A stretch of DNA of 64,000 nt from contig JABYQQ010000005.1 of assembly GCA_022605405.1 (NCBI GenBank), forward strand, positions 992,001 to 1,056,000, written 5' to 3'. This stretch comes from Earliella scabrosa. Its lineage: Eukaryota; Basidiomycota; Agaricomycetes; Polyporales; Polyporaceae. Positions 35,199-47,868 of the stretch are shown one piece after another (the stretch's first letter is position 1; the number at the start of each line of letters is the position of its first letter). Both the position numbers and the translations under genes were made by a program. A model generated the notes under the pieces. It worked only from the letters and a program-made list of their open reading frames with translations. It had not been told where the DNA came from and made no database searches.

Positions 35199-36691
35199 TC
35201 AGAAGTCTTCGTCCAAGTTGCTACAATAGTGACCTACAGTCAGAGAGGAACGATACACTGCGAAGCGAACATGGCACTCACAAGACTCGCTCTGCCGAAG
35301 GGGCTGGTGTTGGACCGCCGTCCTCAGACAAGGTTTGGTGAAAGTTGGCGATGGCATACTCGGAGACCCGCTTCTCGAAAAAGTTCGTCTTGCCTTGGAG
35401 CGAGATGAGGTCCATGAAGTCGAACGGGTTGGTCGACTGATAGTGCTTCTCGTTCCCGAGCGCGACGAGCAATCTGTCCGCTACGAACTCAATGTACTGA
35501 CACATGAGCGCCGCGTTCATGCCGATCAAGGAGACAGGCAATGCTTCTGCTCGCGTGCTAGTCAGCCTTCAGATTACTATGGCGAGAGATGGAGGACGTA
35601 CCAGTAAGGAACTCCTTCTCAATCTCAACCGCTTCCGTGATGATGCGCTCTATCCTCCTTGGGTGTGGCCGTCGACGGAGATGGTGAAACAAAAGGCAGG
35701 CGAAATCGGTGTGCATGCCCTCATCACGGCTGATCAGCTCGTTCGAGAACGTCAGGCCGGGCATGAGACCGCGCTTCTTGAGCCAGAAGATGGACGCGAA
35801 GGACCCAGAGAAGAAGATACCTTCCACGGCGGCGAATGCGACCAGACGCTCTGCGAAGACGGAGCGCTCGTCTGATATCCAGCGCAGGGCCCAGTCCGCC
35901 TTCTTCTTGATGCACGGTATTGTCTCGATAGCGTCGAATAGGAACGTACGCTCCGCGGGGTCCTTGATATAGGTATCGATGAGAAGCGAGTACGTCTCGG
36001 AGTGGACGTTCTCAATCATTATCTGGAAGCCGTAGAAGCAGCGGGCCTCCGCGACTTGAACTTCGTTGGAGAAGCGCTCTAGTAGGTTTTCATTGACGAT
36101 GCCGTCTGATGCGGCAAAGAAGGCGAGCACATAGGAAAGGAAATGTCGCTCGTTGGCTGAGAGCTTGCCGTTCCAGTCATGCAGGTCATGGGAGAGATCA
36201 ATCTCCTCCACTGTCCAGAAAGAAGCTTGGGCGCGCTTGTACATTTGCCAGATCTGCGGAAGAATAGGGTTACTGCACCCATTCAACATCCAGCACTTGC
36301 AGGAGACGCACCTCATGGTACTGTATAGGAAATAATACGAAGCGACGATGGGACTCTACAAGTAGCGGTTCTAAGTCTGCGGATGAAGGTGTTCAATATA
36401 TGGGGCTCAGTGGCAGGAAGGGATGGACATACGCTCAGGCAAGTCGACTTCGCCCACGAACCTTTCACGCAAGTCCTCCTCCTTATCTGTTGGACTCGCG
36501 GCATGCCTCCACTCGGTCATGGACACCCAAGTGCTGCCCCTGTGCGGTGTTCGTTTGGCGATTGAACTCTTTGATGACGGAGTAAAGACAGCTGGCAAGT
36601 AGGCCTTGCCGTTCGGAGGGTAAGACGCCGCGATGGTCATTGTGTCGGAGCTGTTGCAGAACGGTGTGTTTCTCGCGTGGATGGGCGACAT
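35199..36691 (-). CDS. Ribonucleotide reductase small subunit, second copy
   Basis: Class Ia R2 subunit, which houses the diiron-tyrosyl radical used by the large subunit to make deoxyribonucleotides. All metal ligands and the radical Tyr are present: Asp in EEIDLSHD, Glu and His in IENVHSETY with its Tyr, Glu in [12 protein letters not shown], and Glu/His in [11 protein letters not shown]. The frame appears to stop early at AERVL, but a 3' intron leads to FNLDEDF-stop, the large-subunit docking tail. The N-terminus ([10 protein letters not shown]) differs from the other copy up to [11 protein letters not shown]. It is therefore an intact paralogue, unlike yeast RNR4, which lost ligands. It is head to head with the next gene. 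Confidence 0.93.
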
Positions 36692-37159
36692 GAACCAAAC
36701 CTCGTAGACAAGACTGAGCCTACAGACAAAGGAAAAGACAGGAAAACAAGCCGATGGAGTTGACGGAAGCTGACTGGGCAAGGAGGCGGAGCGCCCGGAC
36801 GGTGCCGAAGATGAATCGCGTTATGTCACGCGTCGCGTCGCGTCACATCACGTAAGCATCAGCGGAGAAACGCGGATCGGCTTTGTCGGCTTGGGTAGTC
36901 AGCCAGGCGCTTGTGGTCGGTGGTGGTCTTGAGGGCATTTTCGCACGGTCGCGCGTGGGCTGGGTCTTTATGAGGGGGCGCGTCGTGACGCGACAACAGA
37001 GCCAAACAACGCGTCCGCGTCTGCTGTTGAAAATCTGGCCATATTTAAGGCTTGCCTCCTGCGCTTCTCCCGCACACGCCGACCATCTTGACCTCAGCGA
37101 CGCTCTTCAGACTGCAACCATCCAACACGCCCCTTCACACAACCATCCTACGTTCAATC
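36692..37159. promoter_or_regulatory. Shared bidirectional RNR promoter with MluI cell-cycle boxes
   Basis: The only space between two divergent RNR small-subunit genes. Exact ACGCGT boxes occur at 36828-36833 and 37009-37014, the first inside a CACGCGTCGCGTCGCGTC cluster, and a third lies in intron 1 of the right gene at 37241-37246. In yeasts ACGCGT is bound by MBF and drives G1/S expression of RNR genes. A TATTTAAG near 37041 may be the right-hand TATA element. Function here is inferred. Confidence 0.65.
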
Positions 37160-38673
37160 ATGTCCCCTGCTGGCGTGTGCACCCCTCCCCGCGTCCCTTC
37201 ACCCGCTCCAACGCCCTCCAAGAAGGTCAGTCGCGTCGCGACGCGTCTCATTAGTGATTGGAGGGACCTTCATAGCTCATTCGTAGCTTCAGGCTGCAGC
37301 GGCTATGCACGCAATGTCCCTGACCACCCCCACCAAGAGCCATAAGAAATCCGACATCATCGATGATGCTCGCCGTTCGGAGTCTCCTGAGTCGGACACT
37401 GAGGAACCTGCTGCATCCTCTTCGAAACGCTGGGTTGGCGAGGTTGATCTCCCAGAACGTGAGTGGTTATGACACGTCACACGCATCGCGACGCGGACTA
37501 ATTAGCGCGTCTGTTCAGACATGGAGCCCCTTCTCATGGAGTCCAAGCGTCGCTTCGTCCTCTTCCCTATCCAATACCATGAGGTTTGTTCACTACCCCA
37601 GTGCTTGCAACAGCTTTTTGATCTGGTTTTGCAGATCTGGCAAATGTACAAGAAGGCCGAGGCCTCATTCTGGACCGCCGAGGAGATGGATCTCTCCAAG
37701 GACCTCCATGACTGGAACAACCGTCTCAATGACGATGAACGTCACTTCATCTCGCATGTCCTCGCTTTCTTCGCGGCGTCCGACGGTATTGTCAACGAGA
37801 ATCTCGTCGAGCGGTTCTCCAACGAGGTACAGGCCGCTGAGGCCCGGTGCTTCTACGGCTTCCAAATCATGATGGAGAACATTCACTCCGAGACCTACTC
37901 CCTCCTCATCGACACCTACATCAAGGACCCCGCTCAGCGCGAGCACCTCTTCGATGCCATTGAGACCATTCCCTGTATCAAGAAGAAGGCGGACTGGGCC
38001 CTTCGCTGGATCTCAGACAAGAACTCGGCGTTCGCTGAACGCCTTGTCGCGTTCGCAGCCGTCGAGGGTATCTTCTTCTCGGGCTCCTTCGCGTCGATCT
38101 TCTGGCTCAAGAAGCGTGGCCTCATGCCCGGCCTCACTTTCTCCAACGAGCTCATCTCTCGCGATGAAGGCATGCACACCGACTTCGCGTGCTTGCTCTT
38201 CAGCCACTTGAAGAGGCGGCCTCACTTCGACGTCGTCCGCAAGATAATAACGGAGGCTGTCGCGATCGAGCAGGAGTTCTTGACTGGTGGGTGTTCCGTC
38301 CTTCCGTGGTCAAGCTTATGTTGACTGATCGGGCATCTAGATGCGCTGCCTGTCGCGCTCATCGGCATGAACTCCAAGCTCATGCGCCAGTACATCGAGT
38401 TCGTTGCCGACCGTCTACTTGTCGCTCTCGGTGACGAGAAGTACTACAACGTCACGAACCCCTTCGACTTCATGGACATGATCTCGCTGCAGGGCAAGAC
38501 GAACTTCTTCGAGAAGCGGGTCTCGGATTACTCGAAGGCCGGCGTCAACGCGTCCGCCCAGAGCACGACATCCGAGATCGCCACGAGCAAGGCATTGTGA
38601 GTGCATGTGTTCTTCTCAGTTCCTTGACGATGCTCAACCATTACCTCACAGCTCGCTCGACGAGGACTTCTAA
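37160..38673 (+). CDS. RNR2: Ribonucleotide reductase small subunit
   Basis: The second intact R2 gene. The start [11 protein letters not shown] leads to a Ser/Thr/Pro-rich, probably phosphorylated N-terminus, then [19 protein letters not shown]. Ligands and radical site: [29 protein letters not shown] and [11 protein letters not shown]. Introns after the first SKK, in LPEH, after QYHE, after EFLT and before the last codons keep the frame. The tail is FSLDEDF, which docks to the large subunit. The core is nearly identical to that of the left copy, while the N-termini and the region before the tail diverge. It is probably the main R2. Confidence 0.95.
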
Positions 38674-39008
38674 GCTCTCCGCATTCTGTCGCTCGCTCTC
38701 GTTCGCATTTCAAGACTATCTTATTCCCTTGCATCTCCCCATGGCCACGAATACGCACGGTGAAGTATCATACTACGCATAGACCTGTCATATTAGCACA
38801 TCGACACTACACTGTACCATCGCATGTATCTCCCTAGTTGTTACCATTATTCCAATCCCATCCACACTTAAGGCATGTCGTTGACTTCGTGTTCGTCGCT
38901 CTGACTTCGGCGCGTCAGGTCATTGTAGTTGCACATGATCATGACTGTCAGGTCGAGATTGACTCATGTGGGGATGAACGGTGACGCCGTCTTTATCACC
39001 TATCTTCC
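38674..39008. other. Intergenic, RNR2 3' end / GNAT promoter
   Basis: A 3' UTR followed by a promoter region. No gene recognised. Confidence 0.5.
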
Positions 39009-39630
39009 ATGCAGCTCAACATCCGAGGCACGACCAAGGACGATCTCTCCGCAATCCTCGACATATACAACGATGAGATCCTGAATGGGACAGCAACTTT
39101 CCACACCATTCCCCAGACAATCGCGGAGCGCGTACAATGGCTGGCAAACACACAGGGTAAACAGTATCCATGCATGGTGGCGGAAGTCATGGACGAGATG
39201 ACGGGAGGAAATCGCATCGTAGCGTATTGCAACCTCTGGCATTACAAGGAGCGGCCCGCATATGATGGGTGGGGAGCTCATCAGGCGTATTCCCGAATGA
39301 AGTTTTCACCTACCACTCAGGACCGCGGAGCTATCGCTGTATGTGCACAAGGATTTTCGAGGTCGAGGTATCGGAGAGAGATTGCTCGACCGGACGCTAG
39401 AAGAGGCGAGAAAACAAGGGGATCGGTTCCATACTATTATAGGTGAGCCTCCTCCGTCAGTACGATGGACGCTTCCTGATACATCGACCATAGCGGGTGT
39501 TACAACGGAGAACACTCGCACCACCAAATTCTGGGCAGAACACGGCTTCGAGTTGAAGGGTACTCTGAAGGAAGTCGGGCGCAAGTTTGGAAGGTGGCTG
39601 GATGTCTCGTACTACCAACTGGTGCTGTAG
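39009..39630 (+). CDS. GNAT acetyltransferase, phosphinothricin/methionine sulfoximine acetyltransferase-like
   Basis: A small GNAT enzyme using acetyl-CoA. The N-terminus (MQLNIRGTTKDDLSAILDIYND) and TATFHTIPQTIAER resemble the PAT/MddA family, which acetylates phosphinothricin or methionine sulfoximine. After an intron at about 39268-39325 comes ELSLYVHKDFRGRGIGERL with the acetyl-CoA loop R-G-R-G-I-G, and after a second intron TTENTRTTKFWAEHGFEL and KFGRWLDVSYYQ. The length of about 175 residues is normal. The true substrate in a fungus is unknown. Confidence 0.85.
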
Positions 39631-39732
39631 AAGGATAGCGACGAACCGGAGGTCTAGGATGAATTGCGTGCGAGGTGCACGACATGGTGACAGGTGAAAG
39701 TAATGGGAACGGGAGCGACTGACGAACTTGCG

Positions 39733-40127
39733 CTACCGATCCTTTTTGGACTCCGTGGATTGCTTCTCCTGACCGGCCAGACGCGACTCTTCTCGGACAG
39801 ATTCGATAATGTATGCAACTAGGACTACGTTCGCCGAGGCAATTGCTGAGACGGCAGCATAAGTCGTATTGCCTGAAACCAAGGAGATGAGAAGCATGTC
39901 CCGAGAGCAAAGGCTCGGCCTCACCATCCCAGAAGTAGTCTCTTGAGAGGAAGTATGACGATATGGGGACAATACCGAGGGTCAATGCAAAGATGATAAG
40001 CTTCGTAAGAACTCCCCTGTAGGAACGACGTAAGTCGCAGAGTGGAGTGTATGGGGAAGAAGTGCACTGACCCCTGCTGTTCCGCTTGCTTGGCTATGAT
40101 TTTGCCTGGTGCTGCTTGCTCACTCAT
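39733..40127 (-). CDS. VMA21: V-ATPase assembly chaperone Vma21
   Basis: A small ER membrane protein that escorts the V0 sector of the vacuolar ATPase. Three exons: MSEQAAPGKIIAKQAEQQG, then VLTKLIIFALTLGIVPISSYFL (helix 1) with SRDYFWDG, then NTTYAAVSAIASANVVLVAYII (helix 2). The C-terminus ends ESKKDR; the Lys-rich end fits an ER-retrieval signal only loosely. Length about 90 residues. The gene is divergent from ALG8, sharing a 261-bp promoter. Confidence 0.9.
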
Positions 40128-40388
40128 GAGGATGGTGAGGATGTCTCCGATACGAATCAGACGTATGCAAGGACAGAGCGTGCCAGCTGGAGGTCGAGGA
40201 CGGATGGAGAGAGTGCAGTTCAGCCGTCGACGCGTACGAGCACGCGTCTGGCCGAGCTGTACGTCATGTGAGCAATACATGGAGGACGCGATGTGGCATG
40301 GGCTCTTCTACCTTGCTGCTTGTCTCTCGCCCCACCATCACCTCACAACTCTATGCTCTTGACATTCTGAACTCTTGCGAGTCTTGCG
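40128..40388. promoter_or_regulatory. Divergent promoter, VMA21 / ALG8
   Basis: This 261-bp gap between two start codons must hold both promoters. No clear TATA element or known site was seen. Confidence 0.45.
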
Positions 40389-42702
<2,314 letters not shown>

Positions 42703-42861
42703 ACATACTATTACTTAGTGGTGTATCCTCCAGATCTAATCTTATCTCGTGTTGCGTTCGATCGAATTTTTGCTAGGCGCCCGTACGCTTGCGCTCAGCT
42801 TGTCTTCCCGCTCGTCAACTTGAAACGTCCCCGCTCCTCTGATTCTTGTACCTCTCGCATC

Positions 42862-44130
42862 ATGGTAAACGCGTGTACAGAAAATCACATTTGAATGCTC
42901 TGACTGCTTGCACATAGATCCGCCGACAAGCCCGTGAGCGCCGCCAATACATCTACGCAAAGTCCCTCGAGGCACAGGAGCGGCAGACATACGTCCGGAA
43001 GCAGCAGATCAAGGATGCACTCGCAAGCGGGAAGGCTTTGCCTACGGAGCTGAGGAAGGATGCGGGTACGCTTGGGAGGGACCTGGCATTTGACGAGGCT
43101 CAAGGAGGTGCGTGTCCTATATCCCTCGCATGTGTGCCTGCCCCCAATCCCTGCTCCAGAACCGTCGTCGCATATTGACAATGAGTACTCGCGCGCTGGT
43201 ATCATGGACCCCAAGATCATTGTTACAACATCTCGAGACCCGAGCTCAAAGCTTCTGCAGTTCGCGAAGGTATATCCCTGAGACAGTCGCGCGGTCCGTT
43301 GTGCCTGACATCAATGACAAAGGAAATGCGTCTTGTATTCCCCAACTCCCACCGGATAAACCGTGGCAACTATGTTGTGAAAGAGCTGGCAGAGGCATGC
43401 CGGGCAAATGACGTGACGGACTTGGTCATCTTGCATGAACACCGCGGTGTGCCAGGTGCGTCCGCCTATGCTTGTAGGCAATGACCGACTCTGAGCCCTT
43501 GTCCGTCCAGATGCCATGATTGTGTCCCACTTCCCCCATGGACCTACGGTCTACTTCACTCTCCACAATGTCCAGCTACGGCATGACATCGCCTCCTACA
43601 AGTCCTCCACTGTCTCCGAGCAATACCCACACCTCATCTTCGAAAACTTCTCCTCAAAACTCGGAGAGCGGATACGAGACGTCCTCAAGTATCTCTTCCC
43701 TGTACCAAAAGAAGACAGCAAGCGAGTGATGACGTTTGCAAACGAAGACGACTTCATCTCGTTCAGGTGAGCGCGAAGACAAACTAGTGATCCCCTAGAA
43801 TGTGGCCTGACGATTCCACTAGGCATCATGTATTCATGAAAATCCCACCGCGTCAAGTGCAGTTGGCCGAGGTTGGGCCACGGTTCGAGATGAAACGTGA
43901 GTTGCTCCGCAACGCCCCGTATATCCCCTTGCACTGACCCCGGCATATCAGCCTATGAGATCCGGCAGGGAACTATCGAGCAAACGGAGGCGGAGCGAGA
44001 ATGGGTGCTCGCGCACTACTCTCGTACAGCAAAGAAGCGCAGCTTGCTTAGCGGTTCAGCACCACGGCCATCCGCGGCTGCTTCTGAAGACGAATCTGCA
44101 CAAAACCCCAAGAAGCGTACAAGAAGATAA
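42862..44130 (+). CDS. IMP4: U3 snoRNP protein IMP4 (Brix domain)
   Basis: A component of the U3 snoRNP in the small-subunit processome that helps pair U3 with pre-rRNA. The first coding exon is only the ATG; a 54-55 nt intron follows and the next exon begins [17 protein letters not shown], the invariant IMP4 start. The Brix domain spans [68 protein letters not shown] and [10 protein letters not shown] with KPYEIRQGT. The C-terminal tail is basic and ends KKRTRR. Length about 300 residues, normal for IMP4. Confidence 0.94.
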
Positions 44131-44364
44131 TACCAACAGGCACCTACCCCCAGGCTTCCCACACTTCCTTGCTATTGATTGTACAGTACGTGTATTGTAG
44201 CTCTAATCTCATTGCATCCAATGCTGTGTCTGTGCTCCGCGTGTCTAAGGTGTAGCGACCGTTCAAGATGTGTGGAGAGTAGACGTCCTACAAATTCGAT
44301 TCCTTGGCTGGTCGATGCATCTGCATGCCGAGGCGTCAGCGGGGAATATGTGATACTCCATACA

Positions 44365-45379
44365 CTAACTGCTTACAATGCGTATCGCGACAGGCTCACC
44401 CTTCCAAGCGGGGTTATCTGCACCCAGGACCCCATAGCGTGCGACAACGAAACCGAGAGTCTCGTAGAAATGCCATGCGTCGCTCGTCACAAGCCAGGTG
44501 TCGCGGCCTTCGGCATCGCTCTGCATAGGAAAGGCAGTCAACGTGATGCTCCTGAAAAGACGGACAATGTCGGATTCACCTGTCGGAGGACGTGTTTCAC
44601 CAGAGCGGATCCGTATCCGCGCCCATGCAAGTCTGGATCGGTGGCGAGGCCAATGATCTCATACATATCTCGGAGTCTCTCGCCGAACGCGTCTCGTGTT
44701 AGCGTGCCAATGAGCTTGCTATATGTTGCTCGTCTCTGTGCAGACAGTGCTGCAATCTCAGTACGTCCGGATTGCTTAATCGCATAGACTGACCTTCTTC
44801 GTCTCCGCAGAGACAAACAACGCAGCGATCATCTGCGCCAGACGAACATACCAGGGATTCTTGTTGTTCTCTGGCGTCGAACTGGCAGGGGCGTTGTCAA
44901 TCAAGTCAATTAAGTGCCACAGAGGACCCAGGTACGGAGCGTGCCACTCACTACGTCAGCATCGCACCTCCAACTTCATCGATAGTGAGTATGCGTCGTT
45001 GTCGGATGGCCGCTATCCATGCGAAACAGAGCGTAATCCTGTTCCTCGCTATGCGGAAACGGGATGTATCTGAGCTCTAGTACATAATTCAGTTCCATTG
45101 ACGAGTTAGCTGGTAACACCATGATGACATACGTTGAAGTAGAGAGCCAGAGAATCTGTCGTGAACGCTCGCTGAACGAGCCCTGTGATCCTCCAGATTT
45201 GACCTATGAATTATAACCCAAGTGAGCACTTACAGTCGATAGGAGTACCGTACATAATGCTGACCATATCGCATGGGCACGACTTTGGCCGTTCCCTTCG
45301 TTGCCTTAGTCATACTCAGGAGCGGCGTCGTTTCGTGTAGCGTTGGAGATGATCTCGCGAAGGCAGTAGTGGATTCCAT
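44365..45379 (-). CDS. GNAT acetyltransferase, tandem paralogue 1
   Basis: A GNAT-family protein of a type common in basidiomycetes. The start MESTTAFARSSP leads to ETTPLLSMTKATKGTAKVVP, then an exon encoding LCFAWIAAIRQRRILTIDE, then PWYVRLAQMIAALFVSAETKK, YEIIGLATDPDLHGRGYGSAL (acetyl-CoA loop with His for the usual Gln) and DAWHFYETLGF, ending AIRIVSS. It aligns segment by segment with the next minus-strand gene, and the exon borders are the same. Substrate unknown. The first introns are the least certain. Confidence 0.78.
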
Positions 45380-46141
45380 TGAGGGGAGGTAAGACAACGG
45401 TCCTGTGGACCAATGTGCAGTATCGCACGGAACTTAGTATGAGGCGACGTGCATGCTGACGGGACGGACTGAGCTTGTTATATATTGCGGCATCACCGGC
45501 CCTCCCATGGAGCGGTCAACCGGAAGTCGGCCCCGCCCAGACCCATCGGGATAATCGAGTGGATATCATTGTGCTCAAGCAGGCCGCAGCAACAGGAGTT
45601 TGAAGTAGGTACTGCGCATGATCGGCTTGTATGGTACACGCTGTATACCTTGACGTACATGCATCGATGAAACGTTGGACACGAAAGCTGGCTGTCGCGG
45701 TTTGGACTGCTGCGCAGCACCGTGACGAGCTTATGATACTGCGGAACTATTGGCCCATTCAATTGCTAGGCGGCGTGTCACCTTCAGCGCAGGCCATTCG
45801 ACCTGCTGCGTCTGCGTGTCATGCAATGTTGAGTCACATAAGCTGCGCCTGCGTAGCTGCTGCTGTCCGTCGCTGTAGTCGGGGTGGTAGAGAAGTCGCG
45901 GTTCGAACGACTGCGTAGTTGAATTATCCTAGACTATAGTGGGAATGTGGTAGCATTTGTCGACCGAGGATAACTCTACAGCGTCTGACCGATGAAGGGG
46001 GTGTTCGATTCCTTCACCCGACTAATTATTGGGCAAATGCTGGGCACCATCGTGTACAAAGGAGCATCCCTCACGACGTAGACACTTTCGCCGGTCTGTG
46101 CATCTGCGGCATATCGAGTCTCAGCGGTGTCCCTGCGTTCG
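45380..46141. other. Space between the two tandem GNAT genes
   Basis: It contains the promoter of paralogue 1 (TATATA near 45479) and the 3' end of paralogue 2. Sequence just past the stop codons of both genes looks related (GCATCTGC...TCAGCGG), which fits a tandem duplication. No other gene seen. Confidence 0.55.
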
Positions 46142-47135
46142 TCAGGGCAGATAGCTCAGGCTCACGATGCGTATGATGACAGGCTCTCCGTGCCAGGTCG
46201 GGTTATCCGCGCCCACGACGCCGGTCCGAACGACAGAGAATCCGAGGGACTCGTAGAACCGATGCGCGTCTGTCGTGACAAGACAGCAATCACGACCTTC
46301 CGCGTCACTCTGAGGACAAACACGTCAGAGCGACACATGCAAGGGAGTACCTGGCCTGACCTGCTCCAGAACATGTCTCATAAGGGCAGTTCCATAGCCA
46401 CGCCCTTGCACCTCGGGATCTGTTCCGAGCCCGATGATCTTGTACATGCCAGAAAGCCTGTCTCCAAAAGTCTCTTTCGCGAGTGCACCCAGTAACTTGC
46501 CGTACTCCTGTCGTCGCTGGATAGGCAGCGTCAATGACTACAGCGCGGACGAGACGCATACGATTTCTCACCTTTTTGGTTTCTGCAGAGCTGAAAAGTC
46601 CGATGATCACAGAGACCAGTCCAACATACCACGGATCCTCCTTCTCAGGAGAGGTGCTGGAGATAAATGCGTTGAATGGACCACTGTAGATCAGGGAAGC
46701 GGGCGGGTTCGCACTATTTTAGGAATGCTGTGCCGTCGTCGATGGTGAGCATGCATTGTCTACGGATCCCCGCGATCCACGAAATAACGAGCGCAAGCTT
46801 CAGCCGTGCAAGAGGGAAAGGGAAAGTGTCCGCTGCCTAGACGATGTGATGGTCAAATGCCAGATTTTGCCGACCAAAATGAGGCTAGCGTACATACCAT
46901 GAAGTAGTTCGCTAGGGTATCCTTTGCGAATGCCTTCTGGGCTGTCTCCATTCCCCTCCAGATGTTACCTGTAACGCATGACATCAGGACACGGTATATA
47001 CATGAAGACAACTGACTGACCAAGTCGCATGGGCACGGGCTTGGCGCCATTTTTTGCTGTCTGCTTAGCGATGAGCGGGGTCGTCTCCTGGACTGCAGCT
47101 TCTGTCGTCACGGGCGATGCTGCAGGGTCCTCCAT
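46142..47135 (-). CDS. GNAT acetyltransferase, tandem paralogue 2
   Basis: Paralogue of the neighbouring gene. It starts MEDPAASPVTTEAAVQETTP, followed by KPVPMRLGQ, GMETAQKAFAKDTLANYFM, LVISWIAGIRRQCMLTIDD, PWYVGLVSVIIGLFSSAETKK, YKIIGLGTDPEVQGRGYGTAL with the canonical Q-G-R-G-Y-G acetyl-CoA loop, and DAHRFYESLGF, ending IVSLSYLP. The canonical Gln is kept here and replaced by His in the other copy. Function and substrate unknown. Confidence 0.8.
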
Positions 47136-47868
47136 GACTGCAGAACACTGCCAGTCCCAGTCGCAGATGAGGGCGTATTATCAGATAAGATTTGTGGTTC
47201 GCAAGGATTTAATACGGGTGCGGTCCACTTGGCATCACCCGTCGCGGGCTCGGAGAAGACTTGGAAGTTGGTGTCGGCTACGATGGCCAGCGAGGAGCGA
47301 TGCGTCGCAACCTTGGCACAAACCGGATCGACCGGCCGATACGACACGCCTCGCTATTGGCATGTGTCGCGATTGAAACTGAACAGAATGCGTCATCGAG
47401 CATGCCACTGCGCTTCGGCGGGCCATCTCTCTTGCGAAACCGCCCTTCGTAACGCTTCGTTAGCGTCGCAGTGGGAATGACTCAGAAGTCAACGCCGACG
47501 CACCTCCCTGTCCAATCGAGACTTCGTTAGGGCGCATGAGCATATTCCGTGTTCGTGGGCGGAGCTTTAGGAAAGTGATGATACCCGAAGGAGATGACTA
47601 AAGGCAGATCAAGCGCGCGAAACTTACTCCCGCTCAGGCCGTTCACACATTGAGAGCGCTTCAAATCGCTGGAGGCAAGAGGATCCTGCAATATAGTCAG
47701 CTGCGATATCGAGTCAGTCAGACAAAGTCAGGCGAAGAAGGTACGTGTACCGGCAATTCTGTGCTCGGTAGGTGGGACAGTGATATTGAGTACAGTAGAC
47801 AGACATAGGCTGTATATACATCCCTGACTAGTTTGGTTATCTTTGACTTCGCTTTCCATTGCGCTGCT
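47136..47868. other. Intergenic, GNAT promoter / aminopeptidase 3' end
   Basis: About 730 bp. A minus-strand frame at 47150-47350 has an ordinary amino acid mix but no recognised motif and overlaps the GNAT first exon in another frame, so I do not call it a gene. Confidence 0.5.

Noticed and set aside
35199..35340. Left RNR small-subunit copy seeming to end in AERVL without a docking tail
   Set aside because: A GTGAGT donor follows and a TTGTAG acceptor leads to FNLDEDF and a stop, so the gene is complete.
45889..45916. Sequence CGCGGTTCGAACGACTGCG resembling a tRNA T-arm
   Set aside because: No acceptor stem, D-arm or anticodon arm can be built around it.
47108..47350. Minus-strand frame of 79 codons upstream of GNAT paralogue 2
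   Set aside because: It overlaps the first GNAT exon in another frame, has no conserved motif and no plausible splice partners.
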